Shown one piece after another: positions 46,274-55,308 of a stretch of DNA of 64,000 nucleotides. A program made the position numbers and the translations under genes. The DNA lies in contig NZ_CAMPHI010000024.1 in the NCBI RefSeq assembly GCF_946885955.1, forward strand, positions 14,429 through 78,428. The letters are read 5' to 3'. The DNA is from an uncultured Pseudomonas sp. (lineage in GTDB: Bacteria; Pseudomonadota; Gammaproteobacteria; Pseudomonadales; Pseudomonadaceae). The notes beneath the pieces are model-generated. The model made no database searches. It was not told the origin of the DNA and saw only the letters and a list, made by a program, of their open reading frames with translations. The number at the start of each line of letters is the position of its first letter. Positions within the stretch are counted from its first letter, which is position 1.

Positions 46274-49147
46274 ATGACCGACAAACTTCATTTCCCCTGC
46301 CCACTCGATGGCCACCCGCGCGTCGGACCAGCGGCCAATTGCCTCGGCCTGTACCGCGAGGCATTCGACAGCAGCACCGATTGCCAAGCGATCTATCGGC
46401 TCGGCGAAGGCCAGCGTCTGCGCATCGATGAAATCAATCCGGCGTTCGCGTGGCTGCTCGGCCTGACCAGGCACGAACTGCTCGACCGTTGTGTGGACGA
46501 ACTGCTGCCCCCTGCCATGGCCCGTCTGATCGTCGACGACAGTCACATCTGCATCGCCAGCGGCAAACCGCTCAACGCCGAGTGCATGCTCGACCTGGCA
46601 GTCGGTCAGCGCCACTTCCTGCACAGTCTGATTCCACTGCGCGACGCGGCGGGCCGTATTGCGCGCTTCCTGCACATCGCCCGCGACATCAGCGCGAGCA
46701 AGCGCTACGAGCAGCAACTGCAGAGCGACACGTTGGCCTTCCGCACCCTCGCCGAGCACACCCCGGACACCATCGCGCGCTACGACCGCGACTGTCTGCG
46801 TACCTATGCCAATCCCGCCTTGGCGCGTATGGCCGGGGTGCCCATGGCGGCCCTGCTCGGCAAACAGCCCAGCCACTCGTCCAGCGCCGCCGAAATGCTC
46901 GCCTACGAGGCCAAACTGCGGGGAGTGCTGGACAGCGGCCAGGCCGGGGAACATGAATTGGCCTGCTGCGCAGCCGACGGTCGCTTGCTGATCAGCCATA
47001 TCCGTATCGTGCCCGAGCGCGCGGCCGACGGCGGGGTGGTCAGCGTCCTGGCCATAGGTCGCGATATCACCGAACTGCGCCGCACCGAGCAGGACCTGCG
47101 GATCCGCGAACAGGAGTTCCGCACCCTGGCGGAAAACTCGCCGGATGTCGTCGTGCGCTACGATCTCGAAGGCCGGCGTCTGTACGTCAACCCCGCCTAC
47201 GAACGCTTGTTTGGCTTGACCGCCGAAGAAGTGGTGGGAACCCCCATTAGCCACAGAATCCCTATGCCGGCAGAGATAGCGAGCCGCTATCGCCAGGGCA
47301 TCTTGAACACCCTGCATAGCGCCCAGCCCTTTACCATGGAGACCCTCTCGATCAAGGTCGACGGCGAGCAGATCGCTCATCACATCCGCGCGGTGCCCGA
47401 GCTCGACCAGCATGGCCAGGTCACCAGCGCCCTCACCATCGCCCGCGACATCTCCACCCTCAAGGCCACCGAACTGCGTCTCGAACAGGCCGAAGCCTTG
47501 GCCCGCCTCGGCCATTGGCAACTGGATTATCGGCTCGGCACCCTCCAGCTATCGGCGGAGCTGTGCCGAATGCTCGGCCACCCCCCCGGCTGGACACCGC
47601 GCCCGAAAGAGGTGTTTGCCCTGCTCACGGACGAAGACCGAGGCAAGGTCAATCGCACCATCGAGCAGGCCCTGGCCACTCGCACTGGCGAGTTTCAATT
47701 GGACTACCGCATCGAGGTCGACCAGCAACCGCGACACATGCAATCGCATCTGCGCATCGAGTACGGCGAAGACGGCAAGCCCCAGCAAATGCTCGGCACC
47801 GCCCAGGACATCAGCGAACTCAAGGCCTACCAGCAGCGCCTGCACAACCTGGCCTTCTACGACACCCTGACCGAACTGCCCAATCGCGAACTGTTCGGCG
47901 AGCGTCTGCAACAGGCGCTGAACCAGGCTCGCCACAGCGGTCGTCAGGTGGCCGTGGCGCTGCTCGACCTGGATAATTTCAAGGTGATCAACGACACCCT
48001 GGGCCACGGCATCGGCGACGAGCTACTACGGGAAATCGCCAAGCGCCTGCAACGCGCCGTGCGCAAAAGCGACACGGTGGCGCGCCTGGGCGGCGACGAG
48101 TTCGCCCTGATTTTGCCGCAGATTGCCGCGGGAACCAGCCTGGAGGTGTTGGCCGAGAAACTGCTCAAGGTCGTCGGTGGAATCTATCCGATCCAAACGC
48201 GGGAACTCTTCGTTTCCGGCAGCATAGGTCTGGCCAGCTTTCCGGACGATGCCGATACCATCAGCGAGCTGCTGCAGTATGCCGACACGGCCATGAACCA
48301 TGCCAAGGCGCAAGGGCGCAATAACGTCCAGCGCTACTCGCCAAGGCTCACCCAACAAACCACCGAACGCCTGGCCCTCGCCGCCAGCCTGCGTCATGCA
48401 CAACGCAACGGCGAACTTGCACTGCACTACCAACCTCAGATCGACTTGGCCAGCGGGCGACTGATCGGCGCCGAGGCCCTGCTGCGCTGGAACAACCCCG
48501 AGCACGGCCTGGTGCCGCCGGATAAATTCATTGCCATCGCCGAAGAAACCGGGCTGATCGTCGGTATCGGCGAATGGGTATTGCGTAGCGCCTGTGAGGT
48601 TGCAGCCGCCTGGAACGGCGACGGCCGCTACCCGTCGCTAAAAATCGCGGTCAACCTGTCGCCACGGCAGTTCCAGATGAACGACCTGCTTGCCTCCATC
48701 CGCAGCATCCTGCGGGACACCGGCTGCCGAGCGGACTGGCTGGAACTGGAGATCACCGAAGGCCTGCTACTGGACAACAACAGCGCCGTGCGTGAGACCC
48801 TGAGCGAACTGAATGCCATGGGCCTGACCATCGCCATCGACGATTTCGGTACCGGTTATTCGGCACTCGGCTACTTGAAGCGCTTCCCCATCGAAACCCT
48901 GAAGATCGATCGCTCCTTCATCCACGACATCGAGCACAGTCGCGACAGTGCGGAACTGGTCAAGGCGATCGTTTCCATGGCCCACACCCTGCGCCTGACA
49001 CTGGTGGCCGAAGGCGTCGAAAACCTCTCCCAGCAAGCGTTCCTCAAGCGTTATGGTTGTCACAACGCTCAGGGCTGGTTATACGGCAAAGCTATGCCGG
49101 CGGAAGAGTTCGAGCGTCTGTTGCTTGATAGGTCCGTCGACCAATGA
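46274..49147 (+). CDS. PAS-GGDEF-EAL cyclic-di-GMP signalling protein
   Basis: 957 residues, no membrane segment. Four PAS-like domains (about residues 20-510) share the style of the large kinase at 26.4 kb (FRTLAENSPDVVVRYDLEGRRLYVNPAYERLFG). The GGDEF domain (about 525-690) keeps GGDEF in ARLGGDEFALI, so diguanylate cyclase activity is possible. The EAL domain (about 700-950) keeps GAEALLRW, ITEGLLLD, IDDFGTGYSAL and LVAEGVE, the catalytic set of active phosphodiesterases. It lies right after the decayed chemotaxis genes, probably as the operon's output gene. Confidence 0.93.
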   Translation: MTDKLHFPCPLDGHPRVGPAANCLGLYREAFDSSTDCQAIYRLGEGQRLRIDEINPAFAWLLGLTRHELLDRCVDELLPPAMARLIVDDSHICIASGKPLNAECMLDLAVGQRHFLHSLIPLRDAAGRIARFLHIARDISASKRYEQQLQSDTLAFRTLAEHTPDTIARYDRDCLRTYANPALARMAGVPMAALLGKQPSHSSSAAEMLAYEAKLRGVLDSGQAGEHELACCAADGRLLISHIRIVPERAADGGVVSVLAIGRDITELRRTEQDLRIREQEFRTLAENSPDVVVRYDLEGRRLYVNPAYERLFGLTAEEVVGTPISHRIPMPAEIASRYRQGILNTLHSAQPFTMETLSIKVDGEQIAHHIRAVPELDQHGQVTSALTIARDISTLKATELRLEQAEALARLGHWQLDYRLGTLQLSAELCRMLGHPPGWTPRPKEVFALLTDEDRGKVNRTIEQALATRTGEFQLDYRIEVDQQPRHMQSHLRIEYGEDGKPQQMLGTAQDISELKAYQQRLHNLAFYDTLTELPNRELFGERLQQALNQARHSGRQVAVALLDLDNFKVINDTLGHGIGDELLREIAKRLQRAVRKSDTVARLGGDEFALILPQIAAGTSLEVLAEKLLKVVGGIYPIQTRELFVSGSIGLASFPDDADTISELLQYADTAMNHAKAQGRNNVQRYSPRLTQQTTERLALAASLRHAQRNGELALHYQPQIDLASGRLIGAEALLRWNNPEHGLVPPDKFIAIAEETGLIVGIGEWVLRSACEVAAAWNGDGRYPSLKIAVNLSPRQFQMNDLLASIRSILRDTGCRADWLELEITEGLLLDNNSAVRETLSELNAMGLTIAIDDFGTGYSALGYLKRFPIETLKIDRSFIHDIEHSRDSAELVKAIVSMAHTLRLTLVAEGVENLSQQAFLKRYGCHNAQGWLYGKAMPAEEFERLLLDRSVDQ

Positions 49148-49470
49148 TGCAACCCTATGCATGGAATCTGTTGCCGTACGCAACCCTATCAGGTCGTACC
49201 TACTTGTAAGTCAGTGGAATATGGCAGATGCCGGAAAAATGGCGGATGAGCCGGGACGATTCGGGATAGGCGGATAGGCGGGAAAACCGATCCAGGCGTG
49301 GGGTTTCTGGGCAGCTCGGAGTAGTGCCAAAGCCGTGCGCATGCAGGGCAAAATAGCCGTCGAGCCGCAGGATCAGCCATCGTGCTCAGTAGTGGAAAAT
49401 TCGCCACGCGCTCACACCACTGGAGAACGTAGCCTGCCCACATGCGCGGGCAGGCCGGTATCAACCAGCC
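49148..49470. other. Convergent intergenic region with a hairpin
   Basis: 323 bp between two converging genes. It contains a perfect 8-bp inverted repeat GCCTGCCC / GGGCAGGC at 49432-49455 without a T-tract in either direction, a probable bidirectional end signal. Nothing else recognised. Confidence 0.5.
49432..49455. terminator. Bidirectional hairpin between convergent genes
   Basis: GCCTGCCC-ACATGCGC-GGGCAGGC, eight GC-rich pairs. It lies 15 bp beyond the end of the leftward TPR gene and 285 bp after the GGDEF-EAL gene. No T-tract, so the terminator call is tentative. Confidence 0.45.
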
Positions 49471-50190
49471 TTAGCGGCCGACCTCCTGGTCCATCAGTTT
49501 GAGGAACTTCGGGGAAAACCCGCTACGTTCAACCGCTATGTCAGGATCAGCAGATGATGCGCTTGCCAGACTTTCCTGCACATCGGCGAGGCTCTCATCG
49601 GCGCTTTCGCCACCAAGGACATACAGCGTGTATTGGCTGGCGGCACGGTAGATCCATGCCTGAGCGCGGGAAGCGGGGGTCGCGAGGGTTGCTGGGTCGA
49701 AGTGGGCTACCTGCTCGTAAGCGCCATTGAAAAAAGCCTCGACGACTTCAGCCAATGCCGCATCACCCACCGCCTGAGCATCGGAGATCCTTTCCTCCAG
49801 CAGCGGCAGCGTTTTCCCCGCCTGTACCAACTTCGCCTGGCAATCCGCTTTAGCGCTGGCCAAGTTATCGGCATTCTTCCCCGCCAATACCTTGAAGCGC
49901 GCCTCTCTCGCCCAACTACTCAGCGCTTGCTCGCAATGCCCCAACCGGTAATGGGCCAGCCCCAGATAGTAGTGCGGGGTGTAGGGCGCGAAGCGCATTC
50001 CATAGAGGCGGATACGGGGCAACGAAGCCGGCACCTCGCTGATGACGCTTTCAAGCAGAGGAATCGCCTTGGCGTAACTCTCCCGCTCGACATACACAAT
50101 GGCCCTGTCGTAATCCTTGCCCAGCCCAGCCCAGGCGGGGCTTGCAGCTATCAGACCGAATAGGGCCAGCCATCGCGCGCTTCCCGTCAT
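49471..50190 (-). CDS. Exported TPR-like protein
   Basis: 239 residues from an ATG with an excellent AAGGAGGGG site; an in-frame codon 27 bp upstream overlaps the previous gene but lacks one. Signal peptide LALFGLIAASPAWA, so the protein is periplasmic. The mature part has TPR-like helices (DYDRAIVYVERESYAKAIPLLESVI, YYLGLAHYRLGHCEQALSSWA). It starts 23 bp after the transmembrane pseudokinase gene in the same direction. The pseudokinase's C-terminal half is predicted periplasmic, so the two may interact. No specific family recognised. Confidence 0.72.
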   Translation of the reverse strand: MTGSARWLALFGLIAASPAWAGLGKDYDRAIVYVERESYAKAIPLLESVISEVPASLPRIRLYGMRFAPYTPHYYLGLAHYRLGHCEQALSSWAREARFKVLAGKNADNLASAKADCQAKLVQAGKTLPLLEERISDAQAVGDAALAEVVEAFFNGAYEQVAHFDPATLATPASRAQAWIYRAASQYTLYVLGGESADESLADVQESLASASSADPDIAVERSGFSPKFLKLMDQEVGR

Positions 50191-50213
50191 ATCCCCTCCT
50201 TTCAATGCCGTGA

Positions 50214-52703
50214 TCAATCGCCACGCAAGTTCACGCTGACATTCGTGCCACGTCCAGACTGGACTTGGGCACGTACTTTACGCGATTGACCATCGTCGGG
50301 ATTACGCAGTTCGACCAGATAATCTCCCGCCGGAACCTGCAAACGCAGCGGGGTCATGGCATCTTCCTCAAGGGCTATGGTTTGTCCGCTGGCGACCTCG
50401 GTCACCGAATGGATATGCGCCCATGGGATAGCATTGATCGCCAGGAATCCATCGGCAAGCGCACTCTTGCTCGAGCGTTGTTCGAGAATGGAGGCCAAGG
50501 TCAGCTTGCGCCGGCCCAATTCGGCATCGTTGGCGATATGCTGGCGAGCCAGCTCGACCAGGGCGCTGGCATCGTCGTAGCGGCGCTGGGCCGTGAGATT
50601 ATCCACCTCATTCAATACACTGGTCCGCAACTTGTTCCGGCCATCGTGCACTTCATCCTCTGCCTGCGGGTAGGCCTGGGCACTCTGGTAGAGCTCCCAG
50701 GCGCTGCGGCCCCTGGGGCTGAAGTAATTGCCGCGGCGCAGAGCCAAGTCGGCCTGATCGAGCAGCTTGCGCGCTTGCGCAGACTGCTCGCTCTCGCCCT
50801 GCGCAACCCGTGCGTCCAATGCCGCCAATTCGCGATTTCCCGGCAGAGCACGGGCAACCAACGCGAGATCGGCTTTGGCGCGCTGCCATTGCTCTTGCTC
50901 CACGGCCTTGCGCAGGTTGCTCAGGACGATGCCGCCCAGGCTCTCGACGCGCGCCTTGGCGGTGCTCTCATTCGGTTCCAAGTGCAGGACCTGGAGATAG
51001 GCCTGCAGCGCTCGGCGCAGCCCAGCCGGCTTGTCGATACCAGCTGCTTGCGCCGCTGCCGCATTGCCCAGTAGCGCCGCCAATTGATTTTGATGCGCCT
51101 CGGCACTCAGCAATGCGCGATAGTCGCTCTCCAGGATGACCAGCGCCGCACTGGATGGCGCCAGCTCGCGCAGACGATCAATGCTCGCCTTGGCCTGTTC
51201 CATTTGGCCTGTTTGCAGTTCGGTCTTGACCTGCTCGGCCAGAATCGTTTCCAACTTCGCCCTGCGCTGTGCCACGCCGACATCCTGGCCCGCAAGGTTT
51301 TGCGCTTGGCGCAAAAGAGCCATGAGCGCATCGATCTCGGCGGCAGTCGCCTCGCTTGCGGACAGTCGAGCATCGATAGTGGCGAACAACCGATCCAGCT
51401 GCTCCCGCTCTTCCGCCTGGCGCCGGCCCTGGGCCAGGACTACCGATAGCGCCGCCAATTCCGAGTCATCGGGGAAAGCCCGAATGGCTCGGCTCAAGGC
51501 AAGATCAGCGTCATCCAAGCGCCCCTGGCGAAGCGCCTCACGCACTGTCTGGCCCGCGCCTTCCTCGATCCGCGCCGAGATCGTCGCAAGCTCGACGTTA
51601 TCTGGGTCGGCGATGCGTAGGGTGCGCAAGGTATCCAAGGCATTGTCTTCGGCGGGAAGCAACAGCTTGCCCTCCTCCAACTGGCTATCGGCGCGCTGAA
51701 CCAGCTTCTCGATCAGGCCCAGCTCCTGCTCCGGCCGGGTTTGCCACCAAACAAACGAGGCCATGGCGCAAACAAGAGGAATCCCCACGCACAGCGACCA
51801 CAGACTCCACCGCCCCGCGCCAACGGGAGTGTCCCAACGACCACCCTCGAAGCCCTCCACGAATGCACCTGCACCGGCGCCAAGAGCGGGGCGTTGCGAC
51901 AGGGCGGACAGCGGCGTCAATAGACGTTCGAAAGGCAATTCGCCAACCTCTCGATCCGCCTCCAACCCCGCGGCCAAACTCGGCGAGCGCATGACCAAAG
52001 CATTCAACTGATCCAGCAGCATGGTCACGCTGCTGGATCGCTGCATTGGTTGCTCGACCAGCATCAGTGCCAGAAGCGGCTGCAGGTCGGCGAGGCTGTC
52101 GGGCAAAGCCGACAGACGCATGGCTTGCCCAACGCGCGTGCGGGGGGGAGGCTGCTCCCCGGTCAACAGGTAATGCAGCAACAAACCAAGGCTGTAAATA
52201 TCCGCCCGCGCGTCCGCAACACGGCCAGAGAAACACTCGGGCGCGCAATAATCGAGGGCATCCCCTCCTCCGCGTTGCGTGCCCGCCACCCAGGTCATGC
52301 CGAGATCCAGCAATACCGCTTCGCCACTTGTCCGAATACCGATACGGTCTGGATGAAGCACGCTGTAGGCGATTCCCGCACGGTGCAAACCACCGATCAC
52401 CGATGCGATTTCGGCAAACAGGCGCAAGCGTTGCCGAAGCGCCAAACTGGAAAGCCATTCCGGGTCGCCGGGCCAGCCGTCGCTCAGGGGCTCAGCCTTG
52501 CGGCTGTAATCCGGCCCCTCCTGAATATCGCGCAGCAAATTGGGGTGCCGCGCCTGGCGCAGCAGTTCGCTTTCGCGGGCGAAACGGGCCAGGGTGGAAC
52601 CTTTGCGCCCGGCGACAGACAGCACGAACAGACTCCGCTGCGGCTCGCGCCGCAGACTTACCAGGCGGCTGATGGCGCGGTTCTCCAGGACTTGCTCACT
52701 CAC
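50214..52703 (-). CDS. Transmembrane Ser/Thr pseudokinase with helical repeats and PEGA-like C-terminus
   Basis: 829 residues from a GTG with GGAG 8 nt upstream. Kinase-like domain about residues 10-275, with ADIYSLGLLLHYLLTGEQPP clearly from the Hanks family. Active-site positions are changed: the catalytic-loop segment reads GIAYSVLHPDRIGI where GI-V-HRDLKPxNI is expected, so the HRD Asp is Val and the Lys is His. DFG is DLG, and no Lys appears at the VAIK position (LFVLSV). One membrane helix (about 325-345) is followed by about 380 residues of TPR/coiled-coil helices and a final PEGA-like beta domain (LRLQVPAGDYLVELRNPDDG). It probably senses or scaffolds rather than phosphorylates. Confidence 0.8.
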   Translation of the reverse strand: MSEQVLENRAISRLVSLRREPQRSLFVLSVAGRKGSTLARFARESELLRQARHPNLLRDIQEGPDYSRKAEPLSDGWPGDPEWLSSLALRQRLRLFAEIASVIGGLHRAGIAYSVLHPDRIGIRTSGEAVLLDLGMTWVAGTQRGGGDALDYCAPECFSGRVADARADIYSLGLLLHYLLTGEQPPPRTRVGQAMRLSALPDSLADLQPLLALMLVEQPMQRSSSVTMLLDQLNALVMRSPSLAAGLEADREVGELPFERLLTPLSALSQRPALGAGAGAFVEGFEGGRWDTPVGAGRWSLWSLCVGIPLVCAMASFVWWQTRPEQELGLIEKLVQRADSQLEEGKLLLPAEDNALDTLRTLRIADPDNVELATISARIEEGAGQTVREALRQGRLDDADLALSRAIRAFPDDSELAALSVVLAQGRRQAEEREQLDRLFATIDARLSASEATAAEIDALMALLRQAQNLAGQDVGVAQRRAKLETILAEQVKTELQTGQMEQAKASIDRLRELAPSSAALVILESDYRALLSAEAHQNQLAALLGNAAAAQAAGIDKPAGLRRALQAYLQVLHLEPNESTAKARVESLGGIVLSNLRKAVEQEQWQRAKADLALVARALPGNRELAALDARVAQGESEQSAQARKLLDQADLALRRGNYFSPRGRSAWELYQSAQAYPQAEDEVHDGRNKLRTSVLNEVDNLTAQRRYDDASALVELARQHIANDAELGRRKLTLASILEQRSSKSALADGFLAINAIPWAHIHSVTEVASGQTIALEEDAMTPLRLQVPAGDYLVELRNPDDGQSRKVRAQVQSGRGTNVSVNLRGD

Positions 52704-53002
52704 AGCGACACTCCAGAATCGTGGTGAAGAATAGCCTTCCCGCCGCGGGAACAAGCGGCGATACAACGAGACGGCAGGGCATAAGCAGGGTTGGGAAAGC
52801 CCCGCCGGCGGCGGCAGCAGATGGCAATTCCGGACGCCTTACCCGAGTCTCGCCAGCAGGGCGTTAAAAACAGGCCCGACAAGCCGCTTGCGGCTGACGC
52901 ACTTGCAGCGGGGCCGCCTAGCAGACTGTTTAATAACTACCTGCGTTGCCGATACGGCGTTAAAAACAGGCCAGGCCTTGGCCGGGGCTGTTTAACAACC
53001 GG
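52704..53002. repeat. Spacer with two copies of a terminator-like repeat
   Basis: 299 bp between two leftward genes. GGCGTTAAAAACAGGCC occurs at 52860-52876 and 52956-52972. Each is followed at a distance by CTGTTTAA(T/C)AAC (52926 and 52988). On the minus strand both copies read GGCCTGTTTTTAACGCC after GC-rich inverted repeats, so they look like tandem terminators behind the porin gene. Confidence 0.6.
52962..52990 (-). terminator. Probable terminator of the FadL-type gene
   Basis: Minus strand: GC-rich stem around GGCCAAGGCCTGGCC followed by TGTTTTTAACG, starting 13 bp after the stop codon. The stem is short and imperfect. Confidence 0.45.
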
Positions 53003-54268
53003 CTAGAAGCGGGCAACGGCGGCAAGCGAGAACGTGTCGTAGTACTTCGAGAGGTCGGCGCCGAAATCGACAGAGAATTGCTCGAAGGCCAAGCCCAAAC
53101 CGAAGGTGTAATGGGTCTGATCGCCCGTCCTCGCCGAGAACACCTGGGCGTTGCCATCGAATGGATTATCGTCTTGAAAATGCAGCGTGTGCTCGGGGTC
53201 GCGCCATACGCCAGCGCGGATACTCAGGGGAACCGGCATGTCGATGAATACGTACTCACCGCCGAAACGAATTTCGGTTCCGTCGCGCAGTTTAAGCAGC
53301 GCCGGATCGCCGTCTTCTGTTTGATCCTCACCTTCCGGCACCCATCGGGAACTGATGTTGCGCGTCAATTGCGAGTAACGAACCCTGTTTACATCGAAGT
53401 TCAGAGTAAACGCTTGAGTGACTCGATAGGTTATGCCCGCCCCCAGCACATCCGGGATATCGAAGTCGCTGCCTTTGTTCACGAATGCAACCTGCCCGCC
53501 TCCAGGGTTGGCTTCATCGGTACTCGCGACGGCCTTGTAATCGAAACGAGGCGAGCGTCGATAAACCAAGCCCAGCGAGAGGTCGTCGGTAATCAGATAA
53601 CGGAGGCCGAGGGTGTAGCCGAACCCATGGTCCGAGCCCTTCTGCGACTGCCGCGTAGTGACGCCGCCATCGGTGTCTCGGGTGGTCGCCGAATCGATTT
53701 CGAAATCGTGCCAGGCAATACCGGCGCCCAGCCGCAAGCGCTCCCCCAGCGACCAACCGATCGAAGCGCCATAGGCGGTATCTTTGAGTTTGGAGCGACT
53801 ATGAAACGGGTAAAGGTACGGCACTGCCGGCGTGTGATCGAACTGGGTGTTGAAGTTCATCACCTCATGACGATATAGCGCGATGGTTGCATATTCGAAA
53901 GGGAAGACCGCGGAAAGGAAGGCTACGCCGCTGGAGGATGAGTCTGCCTCATCGTGATAGCTGGTCACTTCGAAACTACCATCCTCGGGATCGAAAACAT
54001 CGCTGAGGTAAGGAGTCGAGTAACGGTTATAACGTCCCTCGAGCGACAATTCGCGCCGCGACAATTGAGTCAAACCAGCGGGGTTGGTATAGGCCGCGGT
54101 GGCATCGTCGGCAAGCGCGACGAAAGCCCCGCCCATCGACAGGCTACGGGCACCCGGATTGGAAAAATTGAACTGAATAGCAGAAGTGCCTTCTTCGTCG
54201 GTAAGTGCATAAGCGCTGGTCGAGCTCACTAAGGTCAGGGCAATGGCCAGGCGCAAACGAATAGTCAT
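53003..54268 (-). CDS. FadL/OmpP1-type outer-membrane transporter
   Basis: 421 residues, AAGGAAG upstream. Signal peptide ending SSTSAYA. The FadL-family N-terminal plug motif is clear: FNFSNPGARSLSMGGAFVALADDATAAYTNPAGL. The remainder alternates like beta-strands and ends VDFGADLSKYYDTFSLAAVARF with the C-terminal Phe of outer-membrane beta-barrels. Such proteins take up hydrophobic compounds (fatty acids, aromatics). The substrate is unknown. It follows the two-component pair 54.3-57.1 kb on the same strand with a 75-bp gap. Confidence 0.85.
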   Translation of the reverse strand: MTIRLRLAIALTLVSSTSAYALTDEEGTSAIQFNFSNPGARSLSMGGAFVALADDATAAYTNPAGLTQLSRRELSLEGRYNRYSTPYLSDVFDPEDGSFEVTSYHDEADSSSSGVAFLSAVFPFEYATIALYRHEVMNFNTQFDHTPAVPYLYPFHSRSKLKDTAYGASIGWSLGERLRLGAGIAWHDFEIDSATTRDTDGGVTTRQSQKGSDHGFGYTLGLRYLITDDLSLGLVYRRSPRFDYKAVASTDEANPGGGQVAFVNKGSDFDIPDVLGAGITYRVTQAFTLNFDVNRVRYSQLTRNISSRWVPEGEDQTEDGDPALLKLRDGTEIRFGGEYVFIDMPVPLSIRAGVWRDPEHTLHFQDDNPFDGNAQVFSARTGDQTHYTFGLGLAFEQFSVDFGADLSKYYDTFSLAAVARF

Positions 54269-54343
54269 GCAGGTACTTCCTTAACGGATATGAAAGAAAT
54301 CAGGATCTGCTATCAGCGCCCAGGAAATAGGCGCACGGAATGC

Positions 54344-55306
54344 TCAAACGTCTCCCCCTTTGTGAAACGGCCAATAGCGGTTGAGCAGACTCCGAAACAG
54401 GCTGCGGTCATGAATCTCGCCGATGCCCTCGACGACGTGGCGCTGCAGCAGCTCGGGTACGGCGCGCGTGTTGCTGACATGGCGCGCCGCCGACATCAGG
54501 CTCAAGCGCATCATGCCCTTCTGTACCGGTCGCTTCAGAAACCGGTAGATCTGCCCTTCATTGATCAGATTGATGGCGACGCTTGAATCCAGGTTGTGTG
54601 AAGTAACAATGGTGGAGATCGCCGGATGCGCCAGCTTGAGCACCTTGATGAAATCACTGACGTCCCGTCCGCCCACGCTGACGTCTGAAACGATCACATC
54701 GACGCTCTGTTGGTCGAGCATCCGCAAGGCGCTCTCCAGCTCATGCACCACGAAGCAACGGGACGAATCGCCCATGACCTCGCGGCAGACATCCGCCAAA
54801 TCGCCTTGATCATCGATCACCAGGACGCCAGCGTTGATCGGCGAGACCTTCGCCAGCGCGCCATCGACTGGCTCCTCTTCGCTTTCCATCGGTACGGCGT
54901 TGACGGTATTGCGCGCAATCCGCACGGCGCTGGCCACCAGCGTGCGCATCTCATCGTTGACCCAAGGCTTGTTGATGAAGCGGAACACTTCCCCTTCGTT
55001 GATCGAGCTGACTACCGAGGCCAGGTCGGAGTATCCGGTCAGCAGGATACGCATCGTGCCCGGCGATACCTTGCGAACCCGGCTCAGCAGCTCCGCACCG
55101 AGCATCTGTGGCATACGCTGGTCGCTGACGATGACATCGACATTTTCCCTGCGCACGATCTCCAGTGCTTCATTGGGATCTGTCGTACTCAGCACGCGGT
55201 AGGTGCTGCGAAACAACGAGGAAAGGCTCATCAGAATATAGCGCTCGTCGTCGACGAGCAGGACGGTGGCCCGTTCGGGCGTTTCATATGCAGGCATAGC
55301 TGACAT
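54344..55306 (-). CDS. Response regulator with two receiver domains
   Basis: 320 residues; the start is chosen at the ATG 2 bp after the kinase stop, though an ATG 9 bp downstream is also possible. First receiver (about residues 12-130): LLVDDE, phospho-acceptor in VIVSDQRMPQMLGAELL, ILLTGYSD, INKPW. Second receiver (about 158-275): VLVIDDQGD, VIVSDVSVGG, TIVTSHNLD, LKRPV. Both phospho-acceptor Asp residues are present. The end has helices but no recognisable DNA-binding or enzymatic output domain. The first receiver resembles RpfG/HD-GYP-associated receivers. Confidence 0.88.
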   Translation of the reverse strand: MSAMPAYETPERATVLLVDDERYILMSLSSLFRSTYRVLSTTDPNEALEIVRRENVDVIVSDQRMPQMLGAELLSRVRKVSPGTMRILLTGYSDLASVVSSINEGEVFRFINKPWVNDEMRTLVASAVRIARNTVNAVPMESEEEPVDGALAKVSPINAGVLVIDDQGDLADVCREVMGDSSRCFVVHELESALRMLDQQSVDVIVSDVSVGGRDVSDFIKVLKLAHPAISTIVTSHNLDSSVAINLINEGQIYRFLKRPVQKGMMRLSLMSAARHVSNTRAVPELLQRHVVEGIGEIHDRSLFRSLLNRYWPFHKGGDV

Positions 55307-55308
55307 CT

